DNA of 64,000 nucleotides from the NCBI GenBank assembly GCA_018222585.1, contig JAAFAB010000001.1, positions 284,198 through 348,197 on the forward strand, written 5' to 3'. Below the pieces are notes generated by a model, which worked only from the letters and a program-made list of their open reading frames with translations, was not told where the DNA came from and did not search any database. This document shows, piece by piece, positions 1 to 13,700 of this stretch (positions are counted from its first letter, which is position 1; each line of letters starts with the position of its first letter). The position numbers and the translations under genes are program-made. The DNA is from Paracoccaceae bacterium. GTDB taxonomy: Bacteria > Pseudomonadota > Alphaproteobacteria > Rhodobacterales > Rhodobacteraceae.

Positions 1-1755
1 CCCATGACGACCATGTCGCCCGAGCCCGCGTCGATGCTGTCCGCTCCGCCGACCGTCGAGTTGGTCGTCTCGATCCGCGTAAACGCCAGCCCCGAGGTCT
101 GCTGGATGCGCCCGTTGTCGCCCAGGACAACCCCGCCGCCATGGCCGAGGTCGATATCATCCGCCCCCTGGCCGCCGATCACCCAGTTGAGGCCCGCGCC
201 AGCGTCGATGGAGTCATCGCCGCCGACCGACGGCTCGTCGTTCAGGCCGTTGAAGTCGGTCTGGACACCAGCGGAGAAATTCAGCTCGGCGATATCGCCG
301 GCAATCGTGTGATCCCCCACACCCAGCTTGATCCAGTCACCATCGCGGCCCCCCATGACGACCATGTCGCCCGAGCCCGCGTCGATGCTGTCCGCTCCGC
401 CGACCGTCGAGTTGGTCGTCTCGATCCGCGTAAACGCCAGCCCCGAGGTCTGCTGGATGCGCCCGTTGTCGCCCAGGACAACCCCGCCGCCATGGCCGAG
501 GTCGATATCATCCGCCCCCTGGCCGCCGATCACCCAGTTGAGGCCCGCGCCAGCGACGATGGAGTCATCGCCGCCGACCGAGGGGTCATCGTTCAGGGCG
601 TTGAAGTCGGTCTGCACGCCTGCGGTGAAGTTCAGCTCCGCGATATCACCCGCAATGGTATGATCGCCCGTGCCCAGCTTGATCCAGTCACCATCGCGGC
701 CCCCCATGACGATCATGTCGCCCGAACCGGCGTCGATGGAGTCCGCGCCGCCAACGGTCGAGTTGGTCGTCTCGATCCGCGTGAACGCCAGCCCCGAGGT
801 CTGCTGGATCCGACCGTTGTCGCCCAGGACAACACCGCCGCCATGACCGAGGTCGATGTCGTCTCCGCCCTGGCCGCCGATCACCCAGTTGAGGCCGTCT
901 CCGGCGTCAATCGTGTCATCGCCGCCCGCCGACGGCTCGTCGTTCAGGCCGTTGAAGTCGGTCTGGACACCAGCGGTGAAGTTCAGCTCCGCGATATCAC
1001 CCGCAATGGTATGATCGCCCGCGCCCAGCTTGATCCAGTCGCCATCACGCCCGCCCATGACGACCATGTCGCCCGAGCCCGCGTCGATGCTGTCCGCTCC
1101 GCCGACCGTCGAGTTGGTCGTCTCGATCCGCGTAAACGCCAGCCCCGAGGTCTGCTGGATGCGCCCGTTGTCGCCCAGGACAACGCCGCCGCCATGACCG
1201 AGGTCGATATCATCCGCTCCCTGGCCGCCGATCACCCAGTTGAGACCGTCTCCGGCGTCAATCGTGTCATCGCCGCCCGCCGACGGCTCGTCGTTCAAGG
1301 CGTTGAAATCGGTCTGCACGCCTGCGGTGAAGTCGAGTTCAGCGATATCGCCCGCGATGGTATGATCGCCCGTACCCAGCTTGATCCAGTCGCCGGCGCG
1401 GCCACCCATGACCACCATGTCGCCCGAGCCGAAGTCGATGTCATCGGCGCCGCCGATGGTGCTGTCTGTGGTCTCGATCCGAACGTAGGCGCCGAGCGCG
1501 GTCTGCTCGATCCGGCCATTGTCGCCCAGCACGACGCCGCCGCCGTTGGCGCCGGTGATCGTGTCGCCGCCCTGGCCGCCGATGACCCATTTCACCCCGT
1601 CACCGAGTGTGATCTGGTCGGCCGCCCCGGCTTCGGGCGCGCTGTCGGAGCTGTCGGCCACGGCGGGCAGGATGCCGTCGTGCACCGTCAGCGATCCCGC
1701 ATCGCCCAGCACCACGTCGGCCCCGGTGCCGGAGGAGATCGTGTCGCCGCCCGCT
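1..1755 (-). repeat. 351-bp in-frame tandem repeats (117 residues each) in the giant gene
   Basis: Unit boundaries marked by the same CCCATGAC start fall at 1, 352, 703, 1054 and 1405, an exact 351-bp period. Positions 1-204 and 352-555 appear identical base for base, so the duplication is recent or kept uniform by gene conversion. The unit starting at 1405 is more divergent, and a further degenerate one precedes it in the protein. Each unit encodes motifs such as VIGGQGADDIDLG, GGVVLGDNGR and RIETTNSTVGGADSID. The array continues past the left edge, so copy number is unknown. Confidence 0.93.
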
Positions 1756-4700
1756 CCCGCGATGATCCAGTCCTCGCCCGAGCCGGTGGTGATCTCGTCC
1801 GCGCCGCCCTCGTCGTCACGCACCGAGGTGACGCGGGCGATGGAGCGGGTGTCGAAGGCGCGGTTGACGCCGTCGAGCTGCTCGATCACGCCGAAGTCGG
1901 CGAGGATGATCGACTGGCCGAGCGAGGTGATCCTGTCGTCGCCCGCCGCCAGCAGCGCGTCGCCGGTCTGGGCGTCATAGCCCTCGGCCCCGGTATCCTG
2001 GTGGGCAACCACGGAAATCAGCTGGTCCTGCAGGTCGTTGCGCAGGGTCAGGTCGATGTTCAGACCGTTGTCGCCGTAGATGTGATCCCGGCCCGAAAGC
2101 CCGGTGATGGTGTCGTTGCCCGACCCGCCGAGCAGGTGGTCATCGTAGTTCGAGCCGGTGATGCTGTCGTTGCCGACGCCGCCGTAGATGATGACGGTGC
2201 CCATGGCGGCCGAGGCGTCGATGCTGTCGTCGCCCCCCGCCAGGAAGGCGCGGCCGGTGCCGTTGAGGCCGCTGGTATCCTCGGCACCCTCGTCGGTGGT
2301 GCCGACATAAGAGGAATAGCGGTCGCCGCTCTGGGTGGTGTCGCCGAAGATCGCCAGAACGCGATCCTCGCCGCCTGCCAGGGCCTCGCCCGAGGCGGGC
2401 GCGGTGACGGTGATCTTGTCGGAGCCGCCGCCGCCATGCACGGCGGTGATCGCACCTGCCGCAGTGCTGTCGATGGCCAGCGTGTCGTTGCCCTTGCCGA
2501 GCAGCAGTTCGATCACCTCGAACTCGTCATAGGTGATGCCGGCGGCATAGGTGACATAGCTGGGCGCCGCCACGGTGCCCTCGTTCAGCATGAGGTCATC
2601 GGCGACCATGCCGAAGCCGGTCAGGCGAGTCTCGGTCAGCGTGCCGCTCTGGTTGGTGAGCGCCCCGGCGTTGAAGAACAGCAGCGTGTCGGTCTTGGTG
2701 TCCTCGTCGACGGGCGAAGAGACCTCGGGCAGGGGCTCGTCCGTTTCGGTTGGCAGCTTCAGGCCCTGTTCCAGCGCCCGGTCGGTGCCCGGCCCGATGC
2801 CGCCGTAGACATAGAGCGGGCCGCGAATGCCGGTCAGCACCTGCTCCTGCGCGGTGACGGCGATGGTCGGCTGTCCTTCGGCGGGCGGCACGTCGGCCTT
2901 GGTGAGGGTGATGGTGACCGGCTGGTCCCAGTTGTCGGCGGTGAACGTCACCTTGCCATCGGCAAAGGCCGGATCGTCGGAAGACGCCACGGTGAGGCCA
3001 TCGGAGAGGATCGTCACGATGACATCCGCCGTCGGCTGCTTCGAAAGCACCATGGTGTAGGTGTCCGGCGCCCCTTCCGAGACGATGGTGCTGCCGTTGG
3101 TCTGCTTGATGATCACCGAGCCTTTGTCGTTGTCGGTCACGGTGACGTCGATCTCGACCGGGGCGACATCTAGGAAGTCCGAGGCGGGATCGGTGGAGGT
3201 GACGTCGAGCGACAGCGTGTGACGTTCGGTGTTCTCGACGGCGCTGTCATCGGCGGCAGAGACCACGATGGTCTTCACCTCCGACCAGTCGGCGGCGGTG
3301 AAGGTGACCGAGGAAATGTCGAGGTTCAGGTCGCCGCCGTCGAAGGTCGGGGTGACGGTGATCGTCTCGCCCGGTGCCGGCGGGCGCGACAGGCGGATCT
3401 GCAGCGCGTAGCTGGCGCCGCCTTCGACCACGTCGATGGCCGAGGGGTTGCCCTCGACCAGCACCATGGCCTTGTCGTCGTCGTAGACGGTGACCTCGGC
3501 ATTGGCGATCTTCGGGATCGAGGAGAGCCCCGCGCCGGTGGCCGAATGGCTGATCACCACGTCGCGGGTGCCCTCGGCGGCGCCGTCCTGGGGTGCCTTG
3601 ACGTAGACCTTGACCCACTCGTTTGCCTCGGTGAACTCGATCACCTGGGCCGAGGCGTAGTCGCCGCCCGCGCTGGTTGCCACGAGGGCCGAGAGCGCCG
3701 GGTCGATATCCGTCAGCTCGCGGTCCTCGGTCGAGGCGCGCGCGGCGGAGACGGTGAGATAGACCGTGCCCGCGACCGCTTCGGTCAAGCGGATCATGTA
3801 GAAGCCTTCGCTGCCGCCCTCGTCCAGCACGGCGAGGCCCGAGGTATCGACCTCGAACAACCCGTTCTCGGCGGAGGCGACGTTGAGGCGGATGCCGTCG
3901 ACGAAGATCTGGTTGAAGGCCGGATCGGCCGACAGGACGGAGTGGTTGATGACCGAGGAGGTGCCCTCGACCTCCTGGCTGACGATCTCGGAGGTGACAT
4001 CGCCCGCGACCGAGATGGTGTCGGAGCCGAGGCCGCCGATCACCGTCACCACCATGCCCTCGGCAGTGGAGAGGACATAGAAGGTGTCGTCGCCTTCCAG
4101 CCCGTCCACTTCGGCCTTCTCGACCCCCGCGAAGGAGATGTTGAGACCCGCGCCATAGATGCCGCCCTCGGTGATCAGGAAGCTGTCGTCGGCCTCGGTG
4201 CCCAGCACCACGATGGTATCGGTCCCCGCGCCGCCGTCGATCGAGAGCGGGGCGTTGATGTTGTACAGGACCTTGTCGTCGCCGTCGCCCCCGAAGACCT
4301 CGGTATCGCCGCCGCCTGCGGTCAGCGAGCTGTCGGCCTTCAGCACGAAGGCGCGGACCACGAAGGTATCGTTGCCGCTTTCGCCGAAGAGCTTGGTCAG
4401 GGCCTTGTTGGAATAGACGTTGAAGGTGTCGTGGCCGGTGCCGCCGAAGATCACCATGGCCTGGCTGTTGCCCGGGGTCAGGAAGCCCTGGGTGGTTTCC
4501 ACCGTGGTGATCTCGTCACCGATCGCGACATGGGGCGCCTGGCGGTCGGCGCCGAAGAGCTGGCCGATCTGGAAAATGTCGTCGCCTGCCCCGCCATCGA
4601 GGGTGAACAGGGTGCCGGTGTCGTCGGAGGCGATGAAGTCGTCGCCGTCCAGCGTGTTGATGCGGATCCGGCCGTTGATCGAGGGCGTGTAGTTGATGCG

Positions 4701-7700
4701 CTCGAAATCTTCGGTGATCGCGCCCTCGGCATCGGTGTTCAGCAGGGCGACGAAATTGGCACGCACAAGGACGGTGTCGGCGGTCTCGCGGCCGTTGATC
4801 GTCAGGATGTCGGCGCCGTCGCTTTCGCCGCCACTGTCGACGAAGTCCAGCACGTAGCTGCGCGCCTCGTCGGGGCGGTTGACGATGAACTCATCCGCCG
4901 CGCCTTCGCCGTCGATCAGGAAGCTGTCGGCCGCATCACGGGCGTTGAGCGAGGTCAGCGTGAACAGGTCCTGGCCGTCGCCCAGCTTGACGGTGACATC
5001 GCCGTCGATGCGGGTCGGTTGCAGCAGCACGCTGTCCTCGTCACCATAGGTGGTCAGCGTGATGGTCGCCGCGTCCCAGGTGCCGAAGGCTTCGATGGTG
5101 GCACCCTCGCCATCGCCGGCAAAACGGCTGCCGTCGCCTTCCAGGGCCAGCAGGCCGGTCACGGTGACCTCGCTTTCCAGGCTGAAGGACAGGCTGTCGC
5201 CCGCCCGCAGCGTGGCGTTGGAGGCCGAGAGGCTGGCCGCGCCGGTCAGCACCAGCGCGGTTTCGGCGTTGATCTCAAGCGTCGCGGCGGTGACCTTGGC
5301 ATCGGCGCCGGTCAGTTCCAGCTGCGCATCCGATCCCAGCGTCAGGCTCTGGCCCGTGGCATCGACTTCCTTCGACAGGGTCATGGCGCCCGCCGAGGTG
5401 ATCACCCCGGTGCCGGCCAGGTCGATGGCGAGGCCGTCGAAATAGGCGCTGTCGATCAGCAGGGCGTTCAGCTCGTGCAGCCAGGCGCCGCCCGAGGTGG
5501 TCTGCAGCGCCAGCCGGGTCACATCGGTGACAAGCGCGCTGGACGCGGTGCCGACGGACTCCGCCTGGAGGCGGGCGTAGGTGGTCACGATATTGGCGGC
5601 GGAATCCGAGCGGGCGTTGGTGATCGCCCCGGCGACCGAGAGGGTCACGAGGTCCTGCGACGTCAGGCGCATCAGCGGCAGGTTGCCCGCCGACGTGATC
5701 CAGATGGTGTTCACCGCCTCGGCGCTCAGGTGCCCGCCGGTGCCGGTGATCAGCAGGTCGAAGGGCAGCACCTGGGTGCCGATGTAGCTGAAGCGGCTGT
5801 CCAGCACGATGACATTGCCCGACAGGGTCGAGTCTTCGGCGCCGGAAATGGCCTGCCGCACGGCGATATCGGCGGTGCCGGTGACGGCGAGGTCCTCGCC
5901 CGCCTCCAGCTCGAACTGGTCATAGTCCGACAGGTAGAGGTTGCCGCCCACGGTGCCGAAGATGCCGCCAGTCAGGTCGATCTCGATCCGGTTGCTGGAC
6001 GAGCCGACGTTGCCGGTGACGTCCAGCTCGACGGTGACGGCGTTGAGATCCAGCGAGGGATCGGCATCGTCTCCGGCGGCGTCGGTCAGGTTGCCACCGA
6101 CGGTCAGCTTGGCGGTGCCCAGCACGTCGATGTCGCCGATCTTGAGGTCGGCCGGGGTCTTCAGGTCCAGGCTGCCGCCGATCAGGGCGCGGGTCACGGT
6201 CAGATCGCCGCCCTTCTGCTCGATGAAGGCGTTCTGGCCCGTCTGCAGCATCAGCGTCGAGCCATCGGTGATATTGACCCGGAAGAAGCTGTCCGAGGTG
6301 CCGATGGAGCCATCCGCGACAAGGCTGACGTAGTCCGAGGCCGTCGCCGCGTAGCCGCCCGAAGCGACGTCGTAGAGAGAGCCGGTCGAGACGATCCGCA
6401 GGAAGCCGCCCGCGTTGGCGCCCTTGACGTTCAGGGTCTGGCCGTCGTGGCCGATCCCGGCCAAGCCGGAAGAGTTCATCGTCAGCAGCAGCGCCGCCGA
6501 GGCGGTGAGCGCCCGCAGGTTCACATCGGCGAAGGGCCGGGCAGAAACGCGCTGGACGCTCCAGAGGTCGGCCATGATGTCGCCGTCGGAGACATTCACG
6601 AAGGCCGGATCCTCGGCGAAGCTCTTGGTCGAGGTGATCTCGGACCAGCCGGCGCCCGGTGCATCCCAGTTCACCGACTGCACGGTGACGCTGGCCGTGC
6701 CGCCCGAGGTGTTGCGGAACAGGCGATAGGTCGGGGCCGGGTCGCTTTCGCCCGCCACCGGCCAGGAGTTCCAGACCGCGATCACCTCGCCATCGGCAAC
6801 CGACAGCGTCTGACCCGCGTCGTAGTCGGTGAAGATCACCGTCAGCTTGGTCCAGTTGCCGCTATCCGCCGCTAGGCCGCCCTGTTCGGGCTGGGCGGTC
6901 AGCGTCGCGTCGCCGCCAGTGCGGATGTAGAGGTCATAGACCACGTCGACGATATCCTGGGCCTGCAGCGCGCGGCGCAGGCTCTCCTGGGCCAGCTTCT
7001 CGGCGGGCGAGAGGCTGTCGAGATCCAGGGTGAAGTCGATCTGGACGGGTTCGGTCAGCGTGCCGATCTGCCCCTGCCCGTCGGCCGAACCGGAGGCGGT
7101 CAGGATCACCTCTTCGGCGATGATATTGGCGTTCTCGGCCGCCGCCCCTGCCCCGCCGGTGACGGCGCTGATCTCGAGCAGCGGATAGAGCTCCAGCGCG
7201 ACGGCGGAGGACAGCGTGCTGTCGATGGTGCCGTACTGGCTTTGCGCCGCGTCGATGGCCGCCTCGCGGGCCGAGCCTTCGAGGAACAGGCTTTCGACAT
7301 AGGTGCCCTTCTGCTCGCGCGCCTTGTTGGCCTCGTGCAGGTCCTCGTAGAGGAAGGTCAGCTCGGCCTCGATGGCGGCCTTCTCGGCGGCGGTGTCGAA
7401 GCCCGGGATCGCCGCGTCGTAATCGCTGGCGCGGCTGCCGACGGCGCCGCCCTCGGCCATGTCCTCGGCGGCGGAGAGGTAGGCCCCGTCGCTGTCCTTG
7501 ACCCCTTCGGAGGTGGTCGCGGCGCGGACGTAGTCGATGTAGCCGGTCAGCACCGCATGGTCGAAGGACCAGACGGCATTGTGGATGTCCTCGAAGCGCG
7601 CCGTGGCGGCGTCGATGGCGGTCTGCTGGTCGGTCGCGCTCAGCAGGGCCCAGGCGGCGGCGCCGCCGGCCTCGGTTTCAAGGTAGGTCTGGAAGCTGGC

Positions 7701-10700
7701 CAGGTCGGTCAGCTCGGTCTTGCTGGCGGCGGTGCCGTGGATCAGCTCGACGTAGTCGCGCAGGTCGCTGTCGGTGCCGGTGGCATAGCTGGCCAGCAGC
7801 TGGTGCACGGTGCCGTAGCGGGCGTTGATCTGCGCCCCGGCCAGTTGCGCCAGCTGGCTGGCAACCTCGGCCTTGAAGCTGGACATCTCGGACAACTCGA
7901 CGGTTTCGCCGTCGACCCAGATCACCGCGTAGTAATTGGCGTAGAGTTCGTTGTCGAAGAAAGGCTTGTCGTAATACTGCTGATGCAGGGCGTTGTAGGT
8001 GTCGAAGACGATCTGTTCGGCCTCGGCCATGTCGATATCGGGATCCGAAGCGACCAGAGAAGCCACCAGATCGTCATAGGTCGACAGCGCGGTCAGGTCC
8101 GAGGAGACGGCCCCCTCGCCCAGGTCATCGCGGATGTTGGTCCAGTATTCGACGTAATCGGCATAGTCGGCACGCAGGGCGGCATCCAGCTGGAAGCCGA
8201 TCACCGTGCGGTTGCCGTCGGTCAGGCCGAGGCGGTCCTTGTAGGCTTCGAGACGCGCGGCGGTGATCGCGCCGTCGGTTTCGAAGTTGTAGTCGTAGAT
8301 CGAGCCCGCGGCGGCGGTGATCTGCACCGCGCCGGTCAGCGAGCCGACCGAGATCGGGCCCAGCTCATCCGGGCGGATGAAGTCGGTGCGGATGTACTTC
8401 GGCTGTACAAGGTGCAGATCGCCCGTCACCTCGGTGATGTTCATGCCAAGCCCGGCCGAGGCCGCGAAGCCGCCGTCGGTATCGGTATGGTCGGTGTCGA
8501 TCCCCACGGCCTGCGCGGCGGTGCCGATCAGACCCGAGGAGGATTGCAGCTCGACCCGGTCGCCAGCGATGACGGAACCGGAGGCGGCATAGATCCCCTG
8601 GGGCGCGCGGATCACCACGTCGCCGCCGGTCGAGATCACGTTGGTGATCTTGGCGACACCCCGGTCGTTGCTGTCCGAGCCGACGGTGATCTTGATGTCG
8701 CCGGTGGCGCGGATGTCCAGCACGCGGGCGTCATCGGGCGCCTCGCTGTCCCCGGCGCTCCACGCGGGCGCGTCGGAGGTGACGAAGTTGACCAGCGTCA
8801 GGGTGACGGACCCGTCGGTATCCATCGCCTGCAGGTAGCCCGAGACGGACACCCCGTCCTCGGCGGTGACGGAGCCCCCGTTGACCCCGACGGACCCGCC
8901 GGGCAGCGCGAACTGCGGGTTGAGGAAGACCTTCGCCTCGGGCGCGGTCTTGATGTCGCCGGCGATCACCACGTCGCCGACGCTTTCGATACGCACTTCG
9001 GGCGTGGCATTCAGGTTGGCGAATTCGATCGAGATCGGCTTGTCCGCCAGGATCGCGACATCCCAGTACTTCTTGAGGCCCTCGACCGTCGTCTTCTCGT
9101 TGTAGACGGTCTTCTTCTTCATGTAGCCGCCGCCCTCGGTCCAGCGCCGGGTGGTCTCGTCGAAGTTCTTGAAGCTGGACAGGTACTGGCCGTTGTCTCG
9201 GTCGCTCTCGGTGAAGGTCGGGGTCGTGGTGACCTCGAAGGCATCGGCGTATTCGGCCTTGAGGGAATTGTCGCTCTCGAAGAGGTCCGACAGTTCGATC
9301 TGCAGCGTGTCGGCAGTGTTGTACTTGTAGTAGGTGCCATCGGGTGCGCGCACCACGTCGTCGAAGACCAGTTCGACCTCGACATTGGCGACGTTCTGGA
9401 AGCGCACCAGCACGTCCGGGTAATCGCCCGAGGAAGCCCCGGTGGCCCCCGAGGCCCAACCGCCGAGCGCCATCAGGTCATCGTAGCTGGACAGCGCCTG
9501 GCTTTCCAGCAGCGGCGCATCGTCCAGCGTTTCGGTGTTCTTGGACAGCAGGGTGCCGCTGCCGGCGGAGAAGTTGAAGAACAGGTTGAAGGTCTTGACG
9601 TAGCGGGTTTCGATGGTCTGCTCGACCGTCCGCTGGCCCTGGGAATAGATGTAATAGGTGCCGTCGACGGGCAGGTAGCTGCCGGTATCCGACGAAGAGG
9701 GCGAGGCGATCTCGATGAACTCGACGCCCTGGAAGTTGCCCTCGCTGTCCCGCGAGATCAGGCCGTAGCTTTCGCTGCGCGTCACGCTGCCGGCGCTTTC
9801 GGTGTAGGTCGTACGCCGCGCCACGCTCTGATCGTGGTCGCCGGTCTGCAGGGTGTCGGTGATCTGGATCACCCCTTGGCGGTCGGTCGAGGTGTCGATC
9901 TCGTTGACGATCAGCTTGTAGCTGGAGTTGTTGCGGATCGAGACATTGGCATAGCCCGAGGCCACGACGATGCGGCCGCCGCCGGTCGAGATGACGTTGC
10001 CGGTGATTTCCACCCTGCCGCCCGAGAAGACCATGTCGTCGAGGATGAAGGCCTGTTCGGCGGAATCCCAGCGGCCGGTGACCGGCACCGCGGTGCCGTT
10101 GATCTCGCCGAAGCTGACGCCATTGATGGCCTGACCATCCTCGCCCGACAGCGAGGTGTCGTAGGTCGGGGCGACAAAGTCCTCGTCGATGGTGATCGAG
10201 GCTTCGGTGACGCCGGACTGGATCAGCCCGTTGACGTTCACATAGGTGGCGACGATCGAGATCATGCCGTTGGCGACCACGGCGGAATTGGCCGCGGTCG
10301 AGGCGATGGCGGCCTCGATCACCGCCTGCACGTCGGCGTTGTGATCGTCGGAGATGTAGTCGGTGGCCTTCGTGCCCTTGGTGCTGCCCGCGGGTTCGAC
10401 CCCGCCGACGAAACCCGACAGCCCGTTGTAGAGCTGCGGGTTCGAGCCGACGTGATACCAGTCGGTCGTGATGGTGAAATCGCCGCCCGCAGAGATATTC
10501 ACCGTGGCGCCGCTGATCTGGCCGGTGATGCGGATCGCGGCGGTGTCGTTGTTCAGCGTGACATTGCCCAGTTCGTTGACCACCGAGCCGAGGACATAGA
10601 GATCCGGCGGCAGCACCGGAACCGACTGCTCCTGGTCGAAGTTGCCGGAGGCGAACTGCGCGTTGAAGTAAGTCTGGATGGCTTTGATATAGTCATAGTC

Positions 10701-13700
10701 GTTGCGGTTCATCGCCGCGACCGAGATGGTGATCGTCGCCTCGGGCTCGGCACCGTCGTCCGCGCCGGTGAGCTTGGCGTCGTTGACGTAGATGTTGCCC
10801 GGATAGAATTCCGTGTAATCGCCGGTGTATTCCGAGTAGCGCGCCACCTTGGTGTTGTCGATGATCACGTCGCCCACGCGATGCATCAGCATCATGTTGG
10901 AGTAGACCTTGATCTCGACATCCTTGTGGGCCTTCAGCACCGGGTCGGCGCCGCTGGTCAGCCCCGAGAAGGCCGAGGCGCCGTCATCGCTCTCGATGAA
11001 GATCGAGCCCGGCGCGGCGGTGATGTCGGGGATGGTGATGAACAGCGTTTCCAGCGTCTCCTCGACGACGCCGTTGTTCTCGTCGGGCGGGGTCAGGCCG
11101 AGCTGCTGCATCTGGGTCGCGATCTGCTCGAGCTGGGCTTGGTAGCGGACCAGGGCCTCCTCGTTGGTGTCGTACTCCTGCATCAGCTGCTGGATCTTCT
11201 GGTACTGCGAGGCCAGCAGGGTGGCCAGGCGGCCGACCGAGACCGTGGGCGCGTTGATCGCCGTGGGACGCACGACGATGATCTGCTCGTCCAGCGCATC
11301 GCGCATGAAGCCACCGGCATCGCTCTGGTAGGCGGCGTCGATCTGCTGCGCACTGGGCGAAGAGATGCGCTGCCACAGCGCGGTGTTGGTGTAATCGGCG
11401 GTGTTCATGTTCAGCGCCACGACGCCGCCGTTCTCGGCGCCGATGAAGCGGTAGTAGCCGCCGCTGGCGCCGGTGGCCCCGGCAGCGATCGAGGCGGCGG
11501 TCAGCTGCACCACGACGCCATTGAACAGATCCATGGACAGCTCGGCGCTGTCCCAGAAGCCGATGGTGTAATCCTGTGTCAGGTCGAGCCCGAGCGCGGT
11601 CTTCTCGTCATTGGTCAGCGCCCGCTCAGCGTCGCCGCCCGAGAGCATGTCAGGGTGCTTCGCCTGGAAGTCGGCGGCGTCATAGATCAGATAGTGGGAC
11701 TGGAAGTTGACCCCGGCGCGGATACGCGCGGTCTCGGCGATCTCGACGGTGTTCGAGGTGCACTGGTCGCCCTCGTTGGCGACGTTGTAGCCATAGGGCG
11801 GAATCGCCAGCACCAGCACCAGGCCGTCGTAGCCGAAGCTGCTGATGCCGTCCTCGGCCTCGATGAAGACGTTGCCCGCAGAGAGCAGCTGCGAGGTGCC
11901 CAAGATCGACACGTCGCTGTGCAGGTCGGTCGTGTTGGTCTGCATCGCCACCCCCAGCGAGACGCCGAGCGAGACCAGCGAGCCGTTCGCGGCGGTGCGC
12001 GAGACGGTGGAATTGACGGTGCCGTTGGCCTTGCCCGCGGTCAGCGCCAGGCGGTTGGCCTGGATCACCGAGTCGGTCACGTTGATCGTCGTGTCCGACA
12101 GGGTCTTCGCGGTGACATTGATCCCGAGGTTGGCCGAGAGGTAGCCGGCCTGGAAGATCGCCGCATCGGCGGTGTTGCGCATGTAGGCGCGGGTCTCGAC
12201 GGTGACCTCGCCCGAGAAGTTCTCGATCGAGGCGCCATCCATGGAGACATCGGTCTTGGCGCGGATGATCTGGGTGCCGGTGGCGACGGCCAGGCCAGCT
12301 ATGCCGGAGACCGCATGGACCTCGATGGCATCGGCGACGGAGTGGTCGGAGAGCGCGCGCAGCGTGACCGAGCCCGGATCGGCATAGGAGCCCACGCCGA
12401 CGATGCGGGTCTTGCCCAGGTCGACCTGGCTGACGGATTTGTCTTCCTCGGTGCCGATATTAGCAAAGGTCCCGAGGTAGGAGACCCCCACCAGGTTTCC
12501 GGCGCCGGTGGTGACGTTGTTCTCGACCTTCTTGCCGTCGCCGCTGTCGACGATGCCTTCCTTGTACAGCTTGTTGTAGCTCTGCACCTGGACCGAGCGG
12601 GCGATGATCAGCGTGCGCTCGTCCGCCGCGCCTGTGCCCTGGGTGAAGCGCACTGTGGCGTCCCCGGTCGAGGTCAGCGTCAGCACCGCGCCGGACCCCG
12701 AGGCCACGGCCAGGGCATAGGCATCGGCGGCGCCGTCGACCTCGCGGTCGGCACGGGCCGCGATCGAGACCGCCGCGGCGGTGATGCTGGTGCCGTCGTC
12801 GATGCGCACGTCGGCGCTGGCCTCGTCGGTGACCGTGGTCACCGCGCCGGTGCCGACGAAGCCGCCGCCGCCACCGGCGGTGGTGGTGGCCCAGATGTCG
12901 GAGAGAAGTTCGGCCTTCAGGCTGACCGTCTCGGCCTGCAGGGTGCTGCCGTTGATCACCTGCACCTGGCTGTCGTAATCGTGGCCGGTGCCGCCCTCGG
13001 CGATGGCGTTGGAGCTGCCGAGCGCCCCGAGGCCCGCTGCCACGCCGGTGTTGGAGGACCGCAGGTACATGTCGTAGGAGCTGAGCGCGCTGATCTGGTT
13101 GCCCGCCACGAGGCTGGCATTGTCGATGATCGCCTGCACCTGGCCCTCGGCCTTGGCGGTGCCGACATTGACCACTGCCGCGACGGCGCCGACGCTGACG
13201 CCGGTGGCCCCGACCTTGGTGATGTCGAGATCGGCCCGCGACCAGAGCGAGATATCCTGTGCGGTCACCCGGGCATTGCGGATCGCCGCGCGCACGGTGG
13301 AGCCATGGCGGCTTTCCAGCACGGCCGCACCGACGGCGATCCCGATGGCCGAGGCCGCGACGGTGACGTTGTCGATGTTCGAGGACATCTCGACGGTTTC
13401 GGTCGCCTTGACCGTGACCGTGCCGCTGCGCGCCTCGACTTCGCGGTCGGCGCTGCCGAGGTCGATCTCGGCCAGCACCTCGTTGGAGGTGTCGAGGAAG
13501 ATGTTCAGCCCCCCGCCCGCGACGGAGTAGCCGCCGCCCGCCAGGGTCACGCCGACGCCGTTCAGGTCATTGGCGATCGAGGTCGCATCGGCGAAGACGG
13601 TGACGTCCTCTCCGGCCTCGACCATGGTGCCGCTGCCCGTGCTGCCCTTGATCTGGGCGCGCGAGGCGTTTGCGACATCGACATTGAGCAGCGAGACCGA

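Noticed and set aside
1-1755. Regular repeats considered as a CRISPR array
   Set aside because: The period is 351 bp, units are contiguous without variable spacers, and they are in frame within one coding sequence.
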